A DNA stretch of 18,758 nt from Vulcanimicrobiota bacterium (GTDB lineage Bacteria > Vulcanimicrobiota > Vulcanimicrobiia > Vulcanimicrobiales > Vulcanimicrobiaceae), in contig PMUE01000203.1 of assembly GCA_003167055.1 (NCBI GenBank), positions 1 through 18,758 of the forward strand, in the 5' to 3' direction. The notes beneath the pieces are model-generated. The model did no database searches. It saw only the letters and a program-made list of their open reading frames with translations, and was not told the origin of the DNA. The position numbers and the translations under genes are program-made. Position 1 is the first letter of the stretch, and each line of letters starts with the position of its first letter. Below, piece after piece: positions 6,241 to 14,392 of the stretch.

Positions 6241-7032
6241 ATGATGCGATCACTCTACACCGCTGCGAGCGGCATGGAAGCCCAGCAGTACAACATGGAT
6301 ACGATTTCCAACAATCTCGCGAACGTCGATACGCAGGGATTCAAGAGCAATCAGGCGCGTTTCCAAGACCTGGTCTATCAGCAAATTCAAGCGCCCGGCG
6401 CACCGGTAGGCGCGTCGATCGTGCCGGTCGGTCAGCAAGTCGGTCTGGGTGCGAAGGTCTCCGACTCGGAGAAAATCTTCACCCAAGGCTCGCTCGTGCA
6501 AACCAGCAACAATCTCGACGTGGCGATCGAAGGCGACGGGTTCTTCCAGATCACGTTGCCGGACGGCACCACCGGATACACGCGTGACGGTTCGTTCAAA
6601 GAGGATGCGAACGGCTCGGTCGTCACCGCCGAAGGGTACTTCGTGCAGCCGCAGATCACGATTCCGCAAAACGCGGTCTCGGTCTCGGTCGCACCCGACG
6701 GCACGGTAACGGCGCAAGTGCCGGGTAGCGTGCAGCCCCAGACGCTGGGACAACTGCAGCTCGCGCGCTTCGTGAACCCGGCCGGTCTCACGCCGACCGG
6801 CGACAACCTGTATCTCGAAACAGCCGCCAGCGGTCCGCCGATCGTGACCACGCCGGGCCTCAACGGCGCGGGCATCCTCGAAGACGGCTATTTGGAAAAC
6901 TCCAATGTGTCGGTGGTCAACGAGATGGTCAACATGATCGTCGCGCAGCGCGCGTACGAAGCCAATTCGAAAGCCATCGGCGCGGCCGATCAAATGTTGC
7001 AGACCGCCGTGCAGATGTCGCCGTTCCAATAG
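6241..7032 (+). CDS. flgG: Flagellar distal rod protein FlgG
   Basis: FlgG builds the distal rod that crosses the peptidoglycan and carries the P and L rings. The 263 residues match the near-invariant length of the family. Motifs: MMRSLYTAASGM, ISNNLANVDTQGFKSNQA, QGSLVQTSNNLDVAI followed by EGDGFFQI, YTRDGSF, and C-terminal LENSNVSVVNEMVNM then IVAQRAYEANSKAI. AGGAG at 6224-6228 lies 12 nt ahead of the first of two adjacent ATG codons. The gene sits between flgF and flgA, the P-ring chaperone gene, in assembly-like order. Confidence 0.96.
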   Translation: MMRSLYTAASGMEAQQYNMDTISNNLANVDTQGFKSNQARFQDLVYQQIQAPGAPVGASIVPVGQQVGLGAKVSDSEKIFTQGSLVQTSNNLDVAIEGDGFFQITLPDGTTGYTRDGSFKEDANGSVVTAEGYFVQPQITIPQNAVSVSVAPDGTVTAQVPGSVQPQTLGQLQLARFVNPAGLTPTGDNLYLETAASGPPIVTTPGLNGAGILEDGYLENSNVSVVNEMVNMIVAQRAYEANSKAIGAADQMLQTAVQMSPFQ

Positions 7033-7043
7033 GAAGCTCATTG

Positions 7044-7760
7044 ATGAAGCACACGTTCGCCGTCGCCGCCCTCCTCGCGCTCGCATTCTTCGGATGCGCG
7101 GCGGGGCCGGCGTGCGCCGCGAACCGGCAGGTGCTTCCGGGTGCGCGGTTCGATGCGCTCGCAGCGCCGGTCAGCAAAGCCGTGCACTTAAACGGCGACG
7201 CGACGCTGGTGCAATCGTACCGGATTGCCGATCAAGTCGTGCCGGCGGGACACGTGACGCTGGTCGTGCAGACCGCGATCGTGACGCCGTCGTTCGTCAA
7301 CGTGCCGGTCGAGATCGATCTCGACGGCAAATTCTTGCGCCAGATCTTCGTGGGCTATCGCGTGCAGCACTACGTGCAGACCGCGGTCGCGACGCACGAC
7401 CTCGTGCCCGGCGCGGTGTTGACCGCGGCCGATTTGACGATGGCACGGATGGTCTTCACCGGGCAGCGTGCCAACGGCACCGTGGTGCTCGTCGGTCGCC
7501 GCGTGACCTCGGCGGTACGCGCCGGGACGGCGGTGACCATCGAGGGCACACAGGTCAATCAAATCGTCAAAGCCGGCAACACCGTGACGCTGATTGTCGA
7601 CAACGATGGCGTACGCGTCGCGGCTGACGTCGTTGCTCGCACCAGCGGCGGCCTCGGCGATGAGGTCAGCGTCTACAATCCGCAGACCAACAAAACGTTG
7701 TCGGGAACCGTCGTCGGTCCGGACCGCGTCGAATTAAACCTGTCGGGAGAGACACAATGA
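7044..7760 (+). CDS. flgA: FlgA, periplasmic P-ring assembly chaperone
   Basis: FlgA is a periplasmic chaperone needed for FlgI to polymerise into the P ring. The 238-residue protein starts with a signal peptide (MKHTFAVAALLALAFFG..., likely cut after GPACA). A SAF-like domain follows (THDLVPGAVLTAADL) and then the conserved C-terminal FlgA domain (AGNTVTLIVDNDGVRVAA, GDEVSVYNPQTNKTLSG). The Cys in FFGC could be read as a lipobox, but the residue at -3 is Phe, so ordinary type I cleavage is more likely. The ATG at 7044 has AGGAAG 7 nt upstream; the TTG at 7041 is directly adjacent and less likely. Its TGA overlaps the flgH ATG (ATGA). Confidence 0.88.
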   Translation: MKHTFAVAALLALAFFGCAAGPACAANRQVLPGARFDALAAPVSKAVHLNGDATLVQSYRIADQVVPAGHVTLVVQTAIVTPSFVNVPVEIDLDGKFLRQIFVGYRVQHYVQTAVATHDLVPGAVLTAADLTMARMVFTGQRANGTVVLVGRRVTSAVRAGTAVTIEGTQVNQIVKAGNTVTLIVDNDGVRVAADVVARTSGGLGDEVSVYNPQTNKTLSGTVVGPDRVELNLSGETQ

Positions 7761-8350
7761 TGCGCAAACTGCTTGTCGTCTTCGTGCTGCTCGCGCTTGC
7801 TCCGATCGCTGCAACCGCGGACACGCTCTATCAAGCGGCGCCGCCGCCGGTCGCGCCCGGACATCCCCTCAGCTTGATGGACGATCATCGCGCCGCCCAA
7901 ACCGGCGACTTGGTCTACGTGCAGTTCGACATCGCCGATGCGAACTCGCATACGAATAACTACTCGAGCACCAAGTCGGCGACGATCGGCGGTGGCAACG
8001 GAACCGGTATTTTCGGTGTTCCGCTGGTGCGTCTGAACAACTCGGTCTCGGGAGCAACCGCAGCGAGCGTCGCCCAAAGCGCATCGGGTGCGGACGCGTT
8101 CACGGCGACGATGATGGCGACCGTGACCGAGGTGCTGCCCAGCGGCGCGTTGCAGATCTCGGGCGATCAAGGCATGACGATCAACGGCCGGCAGCAGACG
8201 CTGCACATCACCGGAACGATCCGCCCGCAAGATATCGACAACACCGATACGGTGTTGGCCTCGCGCGTTGCCAATGTCACCGGCACGTTCAAAGGCGATG
8301 ATCAGAAGAACAAAGGGCTCTTGTCGAGGATACTGAGTTGGTTATTCTAG
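7757..8350 (+). CDS. flgH: FlgH, flagellar L-ring protein, without a lipidation cysteine
   Basis: FlgH forms the outer-membrane L ring around the distal rod. The 197-residue protein has a signal peptide (MRKLLVVFVLLALAPIAATA) and the family core: SLMDDHRAAQTGDLVYVQF near the start of the mature protein, a Gly-rich stretch, a segment AFTATMMATVTEVLPSGALQISG, and the closing IRPQDIDNTDTVLASRVANV, which is diagnostic of FlgH. In proteobacteria FlgH is a lipoprotein with a Cys after the signal peptide. This protein contains no Cys at all, so it must reach or hold the outer membrane without lipidation. It lies between flgA and flgI, overlapping the first by 4 nt and the second by 13 nt. Confidence 0.9.
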   Translation: MMRKLLVVFVLLALAPIAATADTLYQAAPPPVAPGHPLSLMDDHRAAQTGDLVYVQFDIADANSHTNNYSSTKSATIGGGNGTGIFGVPLVRLNNSVSGATAASVAQSASGADAFTATMMATVTEVLPSGALQISGDQGMTINGRQQTLHITGTIRPQDIDNTDTVLASRVANVTGTFKGDDQKNKGLLSRILSWLF

Positions 8351-9465
8351 CACGTTCGCTGACCGCACTGATCCTCGCGTTCGTCTGCGCGAGTACGAGT
8401 GCATGGGCACAAACCATCTCCGGCAAGCCGGTGCACGTCAAAGATATCGCGCACGTGCAGGGCGTCACCGGCAACCAGCTCGTGGGCTACGGCATCGTCG
8501 TGGGTCTCCAAGGCACCGGCGACTCGACCTCGGTCATCTTCACCAGCCAGACGATTCAGAACATTTTGCAGTCGTTTGGTTTGACCGTCACGCAGCAAGA
8601 AGTCCGCACGCGTGACGTCGCGGCCGTCATCGTCACCGCGACGCTGCCACCCTTTGCCCACTCGGGCGACAACGTGGACGTCGTTGTTTCAGCGATGGGC
8701 GACTCGACCAGTCTGCAAGGCGGCACGCTGGTTCTCACCAACCTCAAAGCCGCCAACAACTTGGTGTACGGCACGGCGCAGGGCCCGATCTCGGTCGGTG
8801 GATTCGTCGCCGGGTTCGGCGGTTCGACGGTCAACAAGAACTTCACCGGGGCAGGCCGCATCCCCAACGGCGCCGTGATTGCGCGCGACATGATCACGCC
8901 GATCCAGAACTCGCCGTCCGGTTTCAACTACGTGCTCACGACGCCCGACTATAAGACGGCGGCCAATCTGGCCTCGTTGATCAACGGGCGATTCGGCGCG
9001 CGCACGGCCGAAGCGATGGATGCCGAGACCGTGCACGTCAGTTTGCCGCCGGGCTACGCGGGCAATCCGGTGCAATTCCTCGCCGATGCCTCCGACCTCA
9101 GTTTCAATCAAGACGAGCTGGCCAAGGTTGTGATGAACGAGCGCACCGGAACGATCGTGTTCGGCGGCGACATTCGTCTTGCGCCCTGCGCGATCGCGTC
9201 TGGCGATCTTTCGATCACGATTACCACGACCAACCAAGTCGTGCAACCCAACGCCTTCGCCGGCGGCAACACCGCCGTGCAGCGCAACACCTCGGTCAAC
9301 GCGGCGGAGAAAGGGCATCAGCTCACCTTCGTTGCCGGCGCAACGACGCTCTCGTCGGTGGTGCGCGCGCTCAATGCGCTCGGGGTTTCGCCGCGCGACT
9401 TGATCGCGATCGTGCAGGCTTTGCGCACCGCAGGATCGCTCCAAGCCGATTTGGAGGTCATCTAG
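8338..9465 (+). CDS. flgI: FlgI, flagellar P-ring protein
   Basis: FlgI forms the periplasmic P ring, the bushing around the rod in the peptidoglycan layer. The 375 residues include a signal peptide (cut after ASTSAWA) and the family landmarks VHVKDIAHVQGVTGNQL, LVGYGIVVGLQGTGDST, NVDVVVSAMGDSTSLQGG, GRIPNGAVIARD and GTIVFGGDIRLAPCAIASG, ending in DLIAIVQALRTAGSLQADLEVI. The start codon is TTG at 8338, supported by GAGGA (8326-8330) 7 nt upstream and by the signal peptide beginning there. The start lies inside the end of flgH. The gene ends TAGTG, overlapping the GTG of flgJ by one base. Confidence 0.96.
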   Translation: MVILARSLTALILAFVCASTSAWAQTISGKPVHVKDIAHVQGVTGNQLVGYGIVVGLQGTGDSTSVIFTSQTIQNILQSFGLTVTQQEVRTRDVAAVIVTATLPPFAHSGDNVDVVVSAMGDSTSLQGGTLVLTNLKAANNLVYGTAQGPISVGGFVAGFGGSTVNKNFTGAGRIPNGAVIARDMITPIQNSPSGFNYVLTTPDYKTAANLASLINGRFGARTAEAMDAETVHVSLPPGYAGNPVQFLADASDLSFNQDELAKVVMNERTGTIVFGGDIRLAPCAIASGDLSITITTTNQVVQPNAFAGGNTAVQRNTSVNAAEKGHQLTFVAGATTLSSVVRALNALGVSPRDLIAIVQALRTAGSLQADLEVI

Positions 9466-9833
9466 TGTCTCCGATCGATCCGACCGGCAGCAATCCGCAA
9501 ACGCCCGGCGTCAAGCCGGAAACGCCGCTCACGCCCGCGCAAAAACAGGCGCTGGCGAAGCTGCACGACGCGGCCACGCAGTTCGAAGGTGTCTTCACCG
9601 AGATGCTCATGAACGCGATGCAGGACACCGTGCCGCAGCAGACGCTGTTCGGTGGCGACAACTCAGCGGAGCAAACCTGGCAGAGCATGCTCAACGACGA
9701 GCGTTCCCAGGAGATGGCCAAAAACGGTTCATTCGGACTCGCGCAACAGTTGGAAAGCCAGTTCCGTAATCAAGTGCTCGGCGATGCAAGCGCCGAGTCA
9801 AAAGTCGACGTTGACCGGAGGATCGATCCGTGA
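9465..9833 (+). CDS. flgJ: FlgJ rod-cap/rod-binding domain protein (no muramidase domain)
   Basis: FlgJ caps the growing rod. This 122-residue version holds only the N-terminal rod-binding domain: LAKLHDAATQFEGVFTEMLMNAMQDTVPQ, a Gly/Asp loop, and EQTWQSMLNDERSQEMAKNG then FGLAQQLESQF. The C-terminal peptidoglycan hydrolase domain of gammaproteobacterial FlgJ is absent, as in many other phyla, so a separate lytic enzyme must open the peptidoglycan. The GTG start at 9465 is preceded by TTGGAGG and overlaps the flgI stop. The N-terminal 25 residues are Pro/Thr-rich and probably disordered. Confidence 0.88.
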   Translation: MSPIDPTGSNPQTPGVKPETPLTPAQKQALAKLHDAATQFEGVFTEMLMNAMQDTVPQQTLFGGDNSAEQTWQSMLNDERSQEMAKNGSFGLAQQLESQFRNQVLGDASAESKVDVDRRIDP

Positions 9834-10309
9834 GCGACTCGTGGGAAGCTTTTGCTGCAGGGCTGCTCGATGAATCGGTGCTGCTCAAACGCACGCACGA
9901 AGCCGCGCTGTTGTTGACCAAGGCCCTGGTCAAGAGCGACGCAACCGAGATTCTCGAGTCCGAGCGCGCGCTCGACTCGGCGCGCCGCGCGTATCACTCG
10001 GCCTCGGGTAAGCGCCGCGGGATGCAAATTCGCGGATTCGGAACGATGACACTGCGCCAAGTCTGCCTGTACGCCCCGCGCCAGCTGTGGCCGACGCTCA
10101 ATCAGCGGCTGGTCGAGCTGACGACGACGTCGATCGGCCTGCGCATCACCAACGGCAACAACAAAGCGTTGATTCAAAGCGGGATGCAGCGGTTGGTCAA
10201 GATTACGACGGCGCTGCAGAAAGCGGCTAGCGATACGCCGCGCACCTATAAACGTCGCGGCTTCGTGCCCCCGCCGCAGAACAGCGTGCTGGTCAGCAGC
10301 AAGGCATGA
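9830..10309 (+). CDS. flgN: FlgN-like export chaperone for FlgK and FlgL
   Basis: FlgN holds FlgK and FlgL in the cytoplasm and delivers them to the export gate. This 159-residue, mostly helical protein sits exactly where flgN is usual, between flgJ and flgK, and overlaps both neighbours by 4 nt. Sequence similarity to FlgN is modest: two amphipathic helices, then ITNGNNKALIQSGMQRLVKITTAL, which resembles the N-x-x-N-x-x-LI element near the FlgN C-terminal helix. The central RGMQIRGFGTMTLRQVCLY is unusual for the family and not recognised. The start is GTG at 9830 with GGAGG (9817-9821) 8 nt upstream. The assignment rests on position as much as on sequence. Confidence 0.65.
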   Translation: MSDSWEAFAAGLLDESVLLKRTHEAALLLTKALVKSDATEILESERALDSARRAYHSASGKRRGMQIRGFGTMTLRQVCLYAPRQLWPTLNQRLVELTTTSIGLRITNGNNKALIQSGMQRLVKITTALQKAASDTPRTYKRRGFVPPPQNSVLVSSKA

Positions 10310-12513
10310 GCAGCTTCTTCCCGCAAGGCACATTCTTCGGACTCGACTTGATGTCGACGTCACTGCAATCGTTCTCCGTGGCGGAGAACGTGACCGGCGA
10401 CAACATCTCTAACGTCGACACGCCCGGAGCGACGCAGCAGGACGTCGATCTCAGCGAGGCGCCGCCGGTCGTCGGTTCGCCGTTTACGTCGACGCACGTC
10501 CCCGGAACCGCCGGTGACGGCGTGATCGTGGCGCAAATTCAGCGCGTCAACGTGCAGGCGTACGACGACCTGTTCCGCGGAGCGAGCTCGTCGCAGAATT
10601 ACTACTCGACCGAGCAACAGATCCTCACCAGCGTGCAGTCCCAGCTTGGCGATCCGACCGCCGGCGTCAGTACCGCGTTCAACAACTTTCAGACGGCTGT
10701 AACGCAACTGGTCAACGCCGGCGCGACGGGCAGCGCGCTCTCGGCCGCGTCGGGCGTGATCAGCTCGGCGCAATCGCTCGCGCAAGCGCTCGGGAACTCG
10801 TCGTCGGCCGTCTCGAACGCCGAAAATCAGACCGTTTCGCAGGGCGCGACGATCGTCCAAACCGTTAACGGGCTCCTCGATCAAATCGCTGCGCTCAACG
10901 GACAGATTCGGGCGTCGACGGCGGTAGGCGACAATCCCAACACGTTCGAGGATCAGCGCGACTACGACATCGATCAGCTCTCGCAATACATCTCGACGCA
11001 AACATCGGTACAGCCCGACGGGTCGGTGCTGGTCATGGTCAACGGCCAGGCCTTGGTCAATGACACGGTCGCGTATCACCTGGCGGCGCCGGTCGTCGGC
11101 ACGTCGTCCGACGGATCGCAGAGCTTCAACGTCTACTTCGCGACCAATCCGCCCCAATCGCCGGCGTCGGCAAGCATTCCGCTGGGCAGCGGGCAGCTCG
11201 CAGCGCTGCAAGATCTCTACAACAACAAGTTGAGCAACTACGGGACGCAGCTCGACCAATTTGCGTCCTCGCTCGCGAACGAAGTCAACCGCGTCACCCA
11301 GTCGGGCTACGACTCGAACGGTCAGGCGGGCACCGCGCTCTTCCAGCCGATCGACGCGCAGCTGCCGATCTCGGCCGGCAATATCAAGGCCGGCATCACC
11401 AATGCCGCGCAGCTTCCGATCGTGCTGGCGAATACCGAGGCAAATAGCAGCACCACGACGGGTATTGTGCCGATGAACTCGGCGAACAATACGATCGACA
11501 CGTCGCAATCGTTGATTGGTAACGGCGCGCTCGCGAACCCGGTCCCCGCGGGCGGGTTTGTCGCTGGAGCGCAACTCACGATCTCCGTCGACGGCATCAA
11601 CCAAACGTTTAACTACTCGAGCAATCCCCCACCGCCGACCCCGGTGCCTGGTGTGATCTATGCCGATAACGTCGGCGACTTTGTCTCGAGCTTCAACGCG
11701 CTGCAGTCGGGTGTGACCGCCTCCTACGATTCCTCGTCGCAGGAGATCGTCTTCGCACGCGATCCCTCGAATGAAGGCCTTTCGTTGCGCGGAGCGCAGC
11801 AAGGCAATGCGCAGACCGCCGCGTTCACGATTACCGATAGTCTGTACAACGCGCTTACGCCGGGCACGTCGATTCTCGGCGCGCTCGGTGCGGGCAATAT
11901 CAACAACGCGACGCAGAACGCGAGCAACGACTACGGTGAGGATGATAACGGCGTCGCCAATTCGTTGACCAGTCTCTTCCAGAGCAATGTCGGGTTCCCA
12001 GCGCTGGAAACGGTCAGCGGCCTCGGCGCGACGGCTGCCGGTGCAACGCTTACCGTAGCGTTGCCGTCGGGCGTCAACGATATCCAGGTCGGCCAGCAGC
12101 TGACGATCGACGCACAGCTCGGCGGCGGGTCTCCGCAAGAGAACGTCACCGTCAGCGCGATCAGCATCAACCCGACCACCGGTCAAGAGTCGGTGACGTT
12201 TACCGCGCAGAACGCGCACCCGGCGAACTTCACGATTACATCCGCGCAAGCGCAGACGTTCCAGCAGTACTACGGACAGCTGGTGACCCAGGTCGGGTTG
12301 GACACGCAGACAGCGTCGACCGGCACGACCACGCAGACCAATCTGGCTACCTCGATCGACCAAGAACGCCAGAGCATCGCCGGCATCAACCTCGACGAAC
12401 AAACGCAAGACCTGATCAAATACCAGACCGCCTATCAGGCGGCCGCCAAGACCATCTCGACGCTCAGTCAACTGCTCGATACCGTCGTCAACGGTTTGGG
12501 CGTGGGATCCTAA
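10306..12513 (+). CDS. flgK: FlgK, hook-filament junction protein 1, enlarged
   Basis: FlgK is the first of two junction proteins between hook and filament. The 735-residue protein has the N-terminal D0 helix and signature (LMSTSLQSFSVAENVTGDN then ISNVDTPGATQQDVDLS), coiled D1 regions with FNNFQTAVTQLV and DQIAALNGQIR, and the C-terminal D0 (INLDEQTQDLIKYQTAYQAA, then KTISTLSQLLDTVVNG). It is clearly longer than the roughly 550-residue enteric protein. The extra mass is in the surface domains at about residues 380-650, which are rich in Asn, Ser, Thr and Gly. It overlaps flgN by 4 nt (ATGA), and flgL follows 15 nt later. A large ORF on the opposite strand is a GC-codon artefact. Confidence 0.95.
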   Translation: MSSFFPQGTFFGLDLMSTSLQSFSVAENVTGDNISNVDTPGATQQDVDLSEAPPVVGSPFTSTHVPGTAGDGVIVAQIQRVNVQAYDDLFRGASSSQNYYSTEQQILTSVQSQLGDPTAGVSTAFNNFQTAVTQLVNAGATGSALSAASGVISSAQSLAQALGNSSSAVSNAENQTVSQGATIVQTVNGLLDQIAALNGQIRASTAVGDNPNTFEDQRDYDIDQLSQYISTQTSVQPDGSVLVMVNGQALVNDTVAYHLAAPVVGTSSDGSQSFNVYFATNPPQSPASASIPLGSGQLAALQDLYNNKLSNYGTQLDQFASSLANEVNRVTQSGYDSNGQAGTALFQPIDAQLPISAGNIKAGITNAAQLPIVLANTEANSSTTTGIVPMNSANNTIDTSQSLIGNGALANPVPAGGFVAGAQLTISVDGINQTFNYSSNPPPPTPVPGVIYADNVGDFVSSFNALQSGVTASYDSSSQEIVFARDPSNEGLSLRGAQQGNAQTAAFTITDSLYNALTPGTSILGALGAGNINNATQNASNDYGEDDNGVANSLTSLFQSNVGFPALETVSGLGATAAGATLTVALPSGVNDIQVGQQLTIDAQLGGGSPQENVTVSAISINPTTGQESVTFTAQNAHPANFTITSAQAQTFQQYYGQLVTQVGLDTQTASTGTTTQTNLATSIDQERQSIAGINLDEQTQDLIKYQTAYQAAAKTISTLSQLLDTVVNGLGVGS

Positions 12514-12528
12514 GGAGAGGCAACCACC

Positions 12529-13860
12529 ATGATGCGCATCGCCACCTCGACAGTGTACTCGAACCAGACAGCCGCGATCGAGAATCTGGAGTCGCAGTAC
12601 GAGCTGCAGGGCCAAGAACTTTCAACCGGCATTTCGCTCAACGAACCGTCGGACGATCCGACGATCATCGCGCAGGACCTCTCCGTGCGCAACGACTCGG
12701 CCGTCACCACGCAAGTCGGGCAAAATCTTACCGGGCTGAACAACCTGCTCTCGACCACCGACAGCACGCTTTCGAGCCTCACCAGTGTGTTACAGAGCGC
12801 GCGCAATTTGGCGATCGAAGGCGCGAGCGATGCGATCACCCCGTCGCAACGGTCCCAGATCGGCCAGCAAGTCAATCAGTTACTTGCACAAGCGATCGGC
12901 CTGGCGAACACCCAGTACGACGGGAAGTACATCTTTTCGGGGACGGCCGCTCCGCCGGGCTCGAGCCTGGTACAGGCGGTCGGCAACCCGCCGAGTGCAG
13001 TGGCCGCCGAAAACAACATCGTGCAGCAAAACGAACAACTGCCCAACGGGCAGTTGGTGCCCACCAATGTCACGCTGCAGCAAGCCTTCAACGTCGGCGC
13101 CTCTAACGGCTCGCCGAGCGTCTTTGCGATGTTGATTCGGCTGCGCGACACCCTCGACCAGTCTCAGACCACCGACGAGAGCAGCACCGCGATCAACGTG
13201 AGCAACCACGCGGTCACGCTCGGCACGACGATCGGACAACTCGAAGCAACGGCGCCGCCGATCCTGACGATACCGCTGGCCTCGGTCGCAAACAACGGCG
13301 CGGTCGCCTTTGCGATCAGCTCGTCGCTCTCACCGAGCGGCACTACGATCATTTTGACCGTCGGGCAGAAGATGCAGAACGTCATCGCCTCGATCAACGC
13401 GGTCAGCGCGCAGACCGGCGTCGTCGCAACGTTCAACTACCAGACCCAGCGGCTTTCGCTCAACGACCTCACCAACTCGAACTTTGCCGTCACCAACGTG
13501 CCTTCGGGCCCCGCGATCGCGACGGTCGCGAACTTCACCAACGCCTTCCTTTTAGGATCGACGGGCGACGTCGTCAACAACCTCTCGACCCAGCTCGGGG
13601 ACATCGACAACAACCTCACCCAGGCGCTCACTGCCGCCGGCTCGATCGGAGCCACGGTTCAGACGGTGGCCTCGCTCTCCGCAATGGAATCTTCACGCGG
13701 AACCAGCGATACCCAGGTGCAATCGAGCTTGGAAGATACCGATATTGCTAAGGTAACCAGCCAGTTCAGCTTGAGCCAGACCGCCCTGCAGGCGGCCTAC
13801 CAAACGACGACGCGGTTGGAGCAGGAAGACCTCTTTAGTTACTTAGGGAACGGAAGCTAA
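12529..13860 (+). CDS. flgL: FlgL, hook-filament junction protein 2
   Basis: FlgL joins FlgK to flagellin. The 443-residue protein has flagellin-like ends: N-terminal MRIATSTVYSNQTAAIENLE, then LSTGISLNEPSDDPTIIAQ (FlgL version of the flagellin LSSGLR...ADDP motif), and LARNLAIEGASD-like and YDGKYIFSGT blocks. The last two (here ARNLAIEGASD and YDGKYIFSGT) are diagnostic of FlgL. The C-terminus (TDIAKVTSQFSLSQTALQAAY, with LFSYLGNGS at the end) completes D0. A Thr/Val/Ser-rich central insertion at about residues 215-365 makes it longer than the enteric protein (about 317). AAGGAGAGG (12512-12520) stands 8 nt before the first of two adjacent ATG codons. Confidence 0.95.
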   Translation: MMRIATSTVYSNQTAAIENLESQYELQGQELSTGISLNEPSDDPTIIAQDLSVRNDSAVTTQVGQNLTGLNNLLSTTDSTLSSLTSVLQSARNLAIEGASDAITPSQRSQIGQQVNQLLAQAIGLANTQYDGKYIFSGTAAPPGSSLVQAVGNPPSAVAAENNIVQQNEQLPNGQLVPTNVTLQQAFNVGASNGSPSVFAMLIRLRDTLDQSQTTDESSTAINVSNHAVTLGTTIGQLEATAPPILTIPLASVANNGAVAFAISSSLSPSGTTIILTVGQKMQNVIASINAVSAQTGVVATFNYQTQRLSLNDLTNSNFAVTNVPSGPAIATVANFTNAFLLGSTGDVVNNLSTQLGDIDNNLTQALTAAGSIGATVQTVASLSAMESSRGTSDTQVQSSLEDTDIAKVTSQFSLSQTALQAAYQTTTRLEQEDLFSYLGNGS

Positions 13861-13884
13861 GTGAGCTTGAATACCGGAGCCATA

Positions 13885-14349
13885 ATGGAAGAAGAACAGC
13901 TGACCATCGATCTACCGAAGTTTGGCCCTTGTACGTTTACGGCCAGCGAGGTCCTCGAATTCCCGTGGGGACTCCCCGGGTTCGCGACCTTGCATCGCTG
14001 GCTTCCGCTCAATCTGGACAGCCATCCGACCTTCGTCTGGCTCCAAAGCCTCGACGACCCAGCGGTGGCATTGCCGGCCGTGGATCCGTGGATGGTCTTC
14101 GAAAACTACGATCCTAAGCTGCCTGCCTATGCTTTCACCTCGCTCGAAATCCGCGAGGCTACGGACTTTGCGACGCTCTGCGTCATCGTCGTCACCCCGA
14201 ACGCCGAGGAGATGACCATCAACTTGATGGCGCCGATCATCGTGAACCTGCGCACGCATAAAGGCCGCCAGATCATGCTCGACGGCTCGAACTATTCACC
14301 GCGCGAGCCCATGCCGCGAAAGATGCCCGCGAGCAGTAAGAGCGCATAA
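13885..14349 (+). CDS. fliW: FliW, flagellar assembly factor and CsrA antagonist
   Basis: In Bacillus and Campylobacter, FliW binds either flagellin or CsrA: free flagellin titrates FliW, and free FliW blocks CsrA repression of flagellin translation. The protein (154 residues from the ATG) has the family signature EVLEFPWGLPGFATLHRWLPL near the N-terminus, FVWLQSLDDPAVALPAVDPW, the VVTPNAEEMTINLMAPIIVN core, and the GRQIMLDGSNYSPREPM ending. The ATG at 13885 has CGGAG 5 nt upstream and fits family length. A GTG at 13861, right after the flgL stop, would add eight residues and cannot be ruled out. The neighbours csrA and fliC fit the role exactly. Confidence 0.93.
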   Translation: MEEEQLTIDLPKFGPCTFTASEVLEFPWGLPGFATLHRWLPLNLDSHPTFVWLQSLDDPAVALPAVDPWMVFENYDPKLPAYAFTSLEIREATDFATLCVIVVTPNAEEMTINLMAPIIVNLRTHKGRQIMLDGSNYSPREPMPRKMPASSKSA

Positions 14350-14392
14350 CCCTGCCGAAGGTCCCACCTTAATCGCCAAGGAGGGCCTTTCG

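Noticed and set aside
10360..12615. A 751-codon open frame on the minus strand opposite flgK
   Set aside because: It is fully antisense to an unmistakable FlgK, is Arg-rich with no recognisable domain, and is the expected product of GC-biased third positions.
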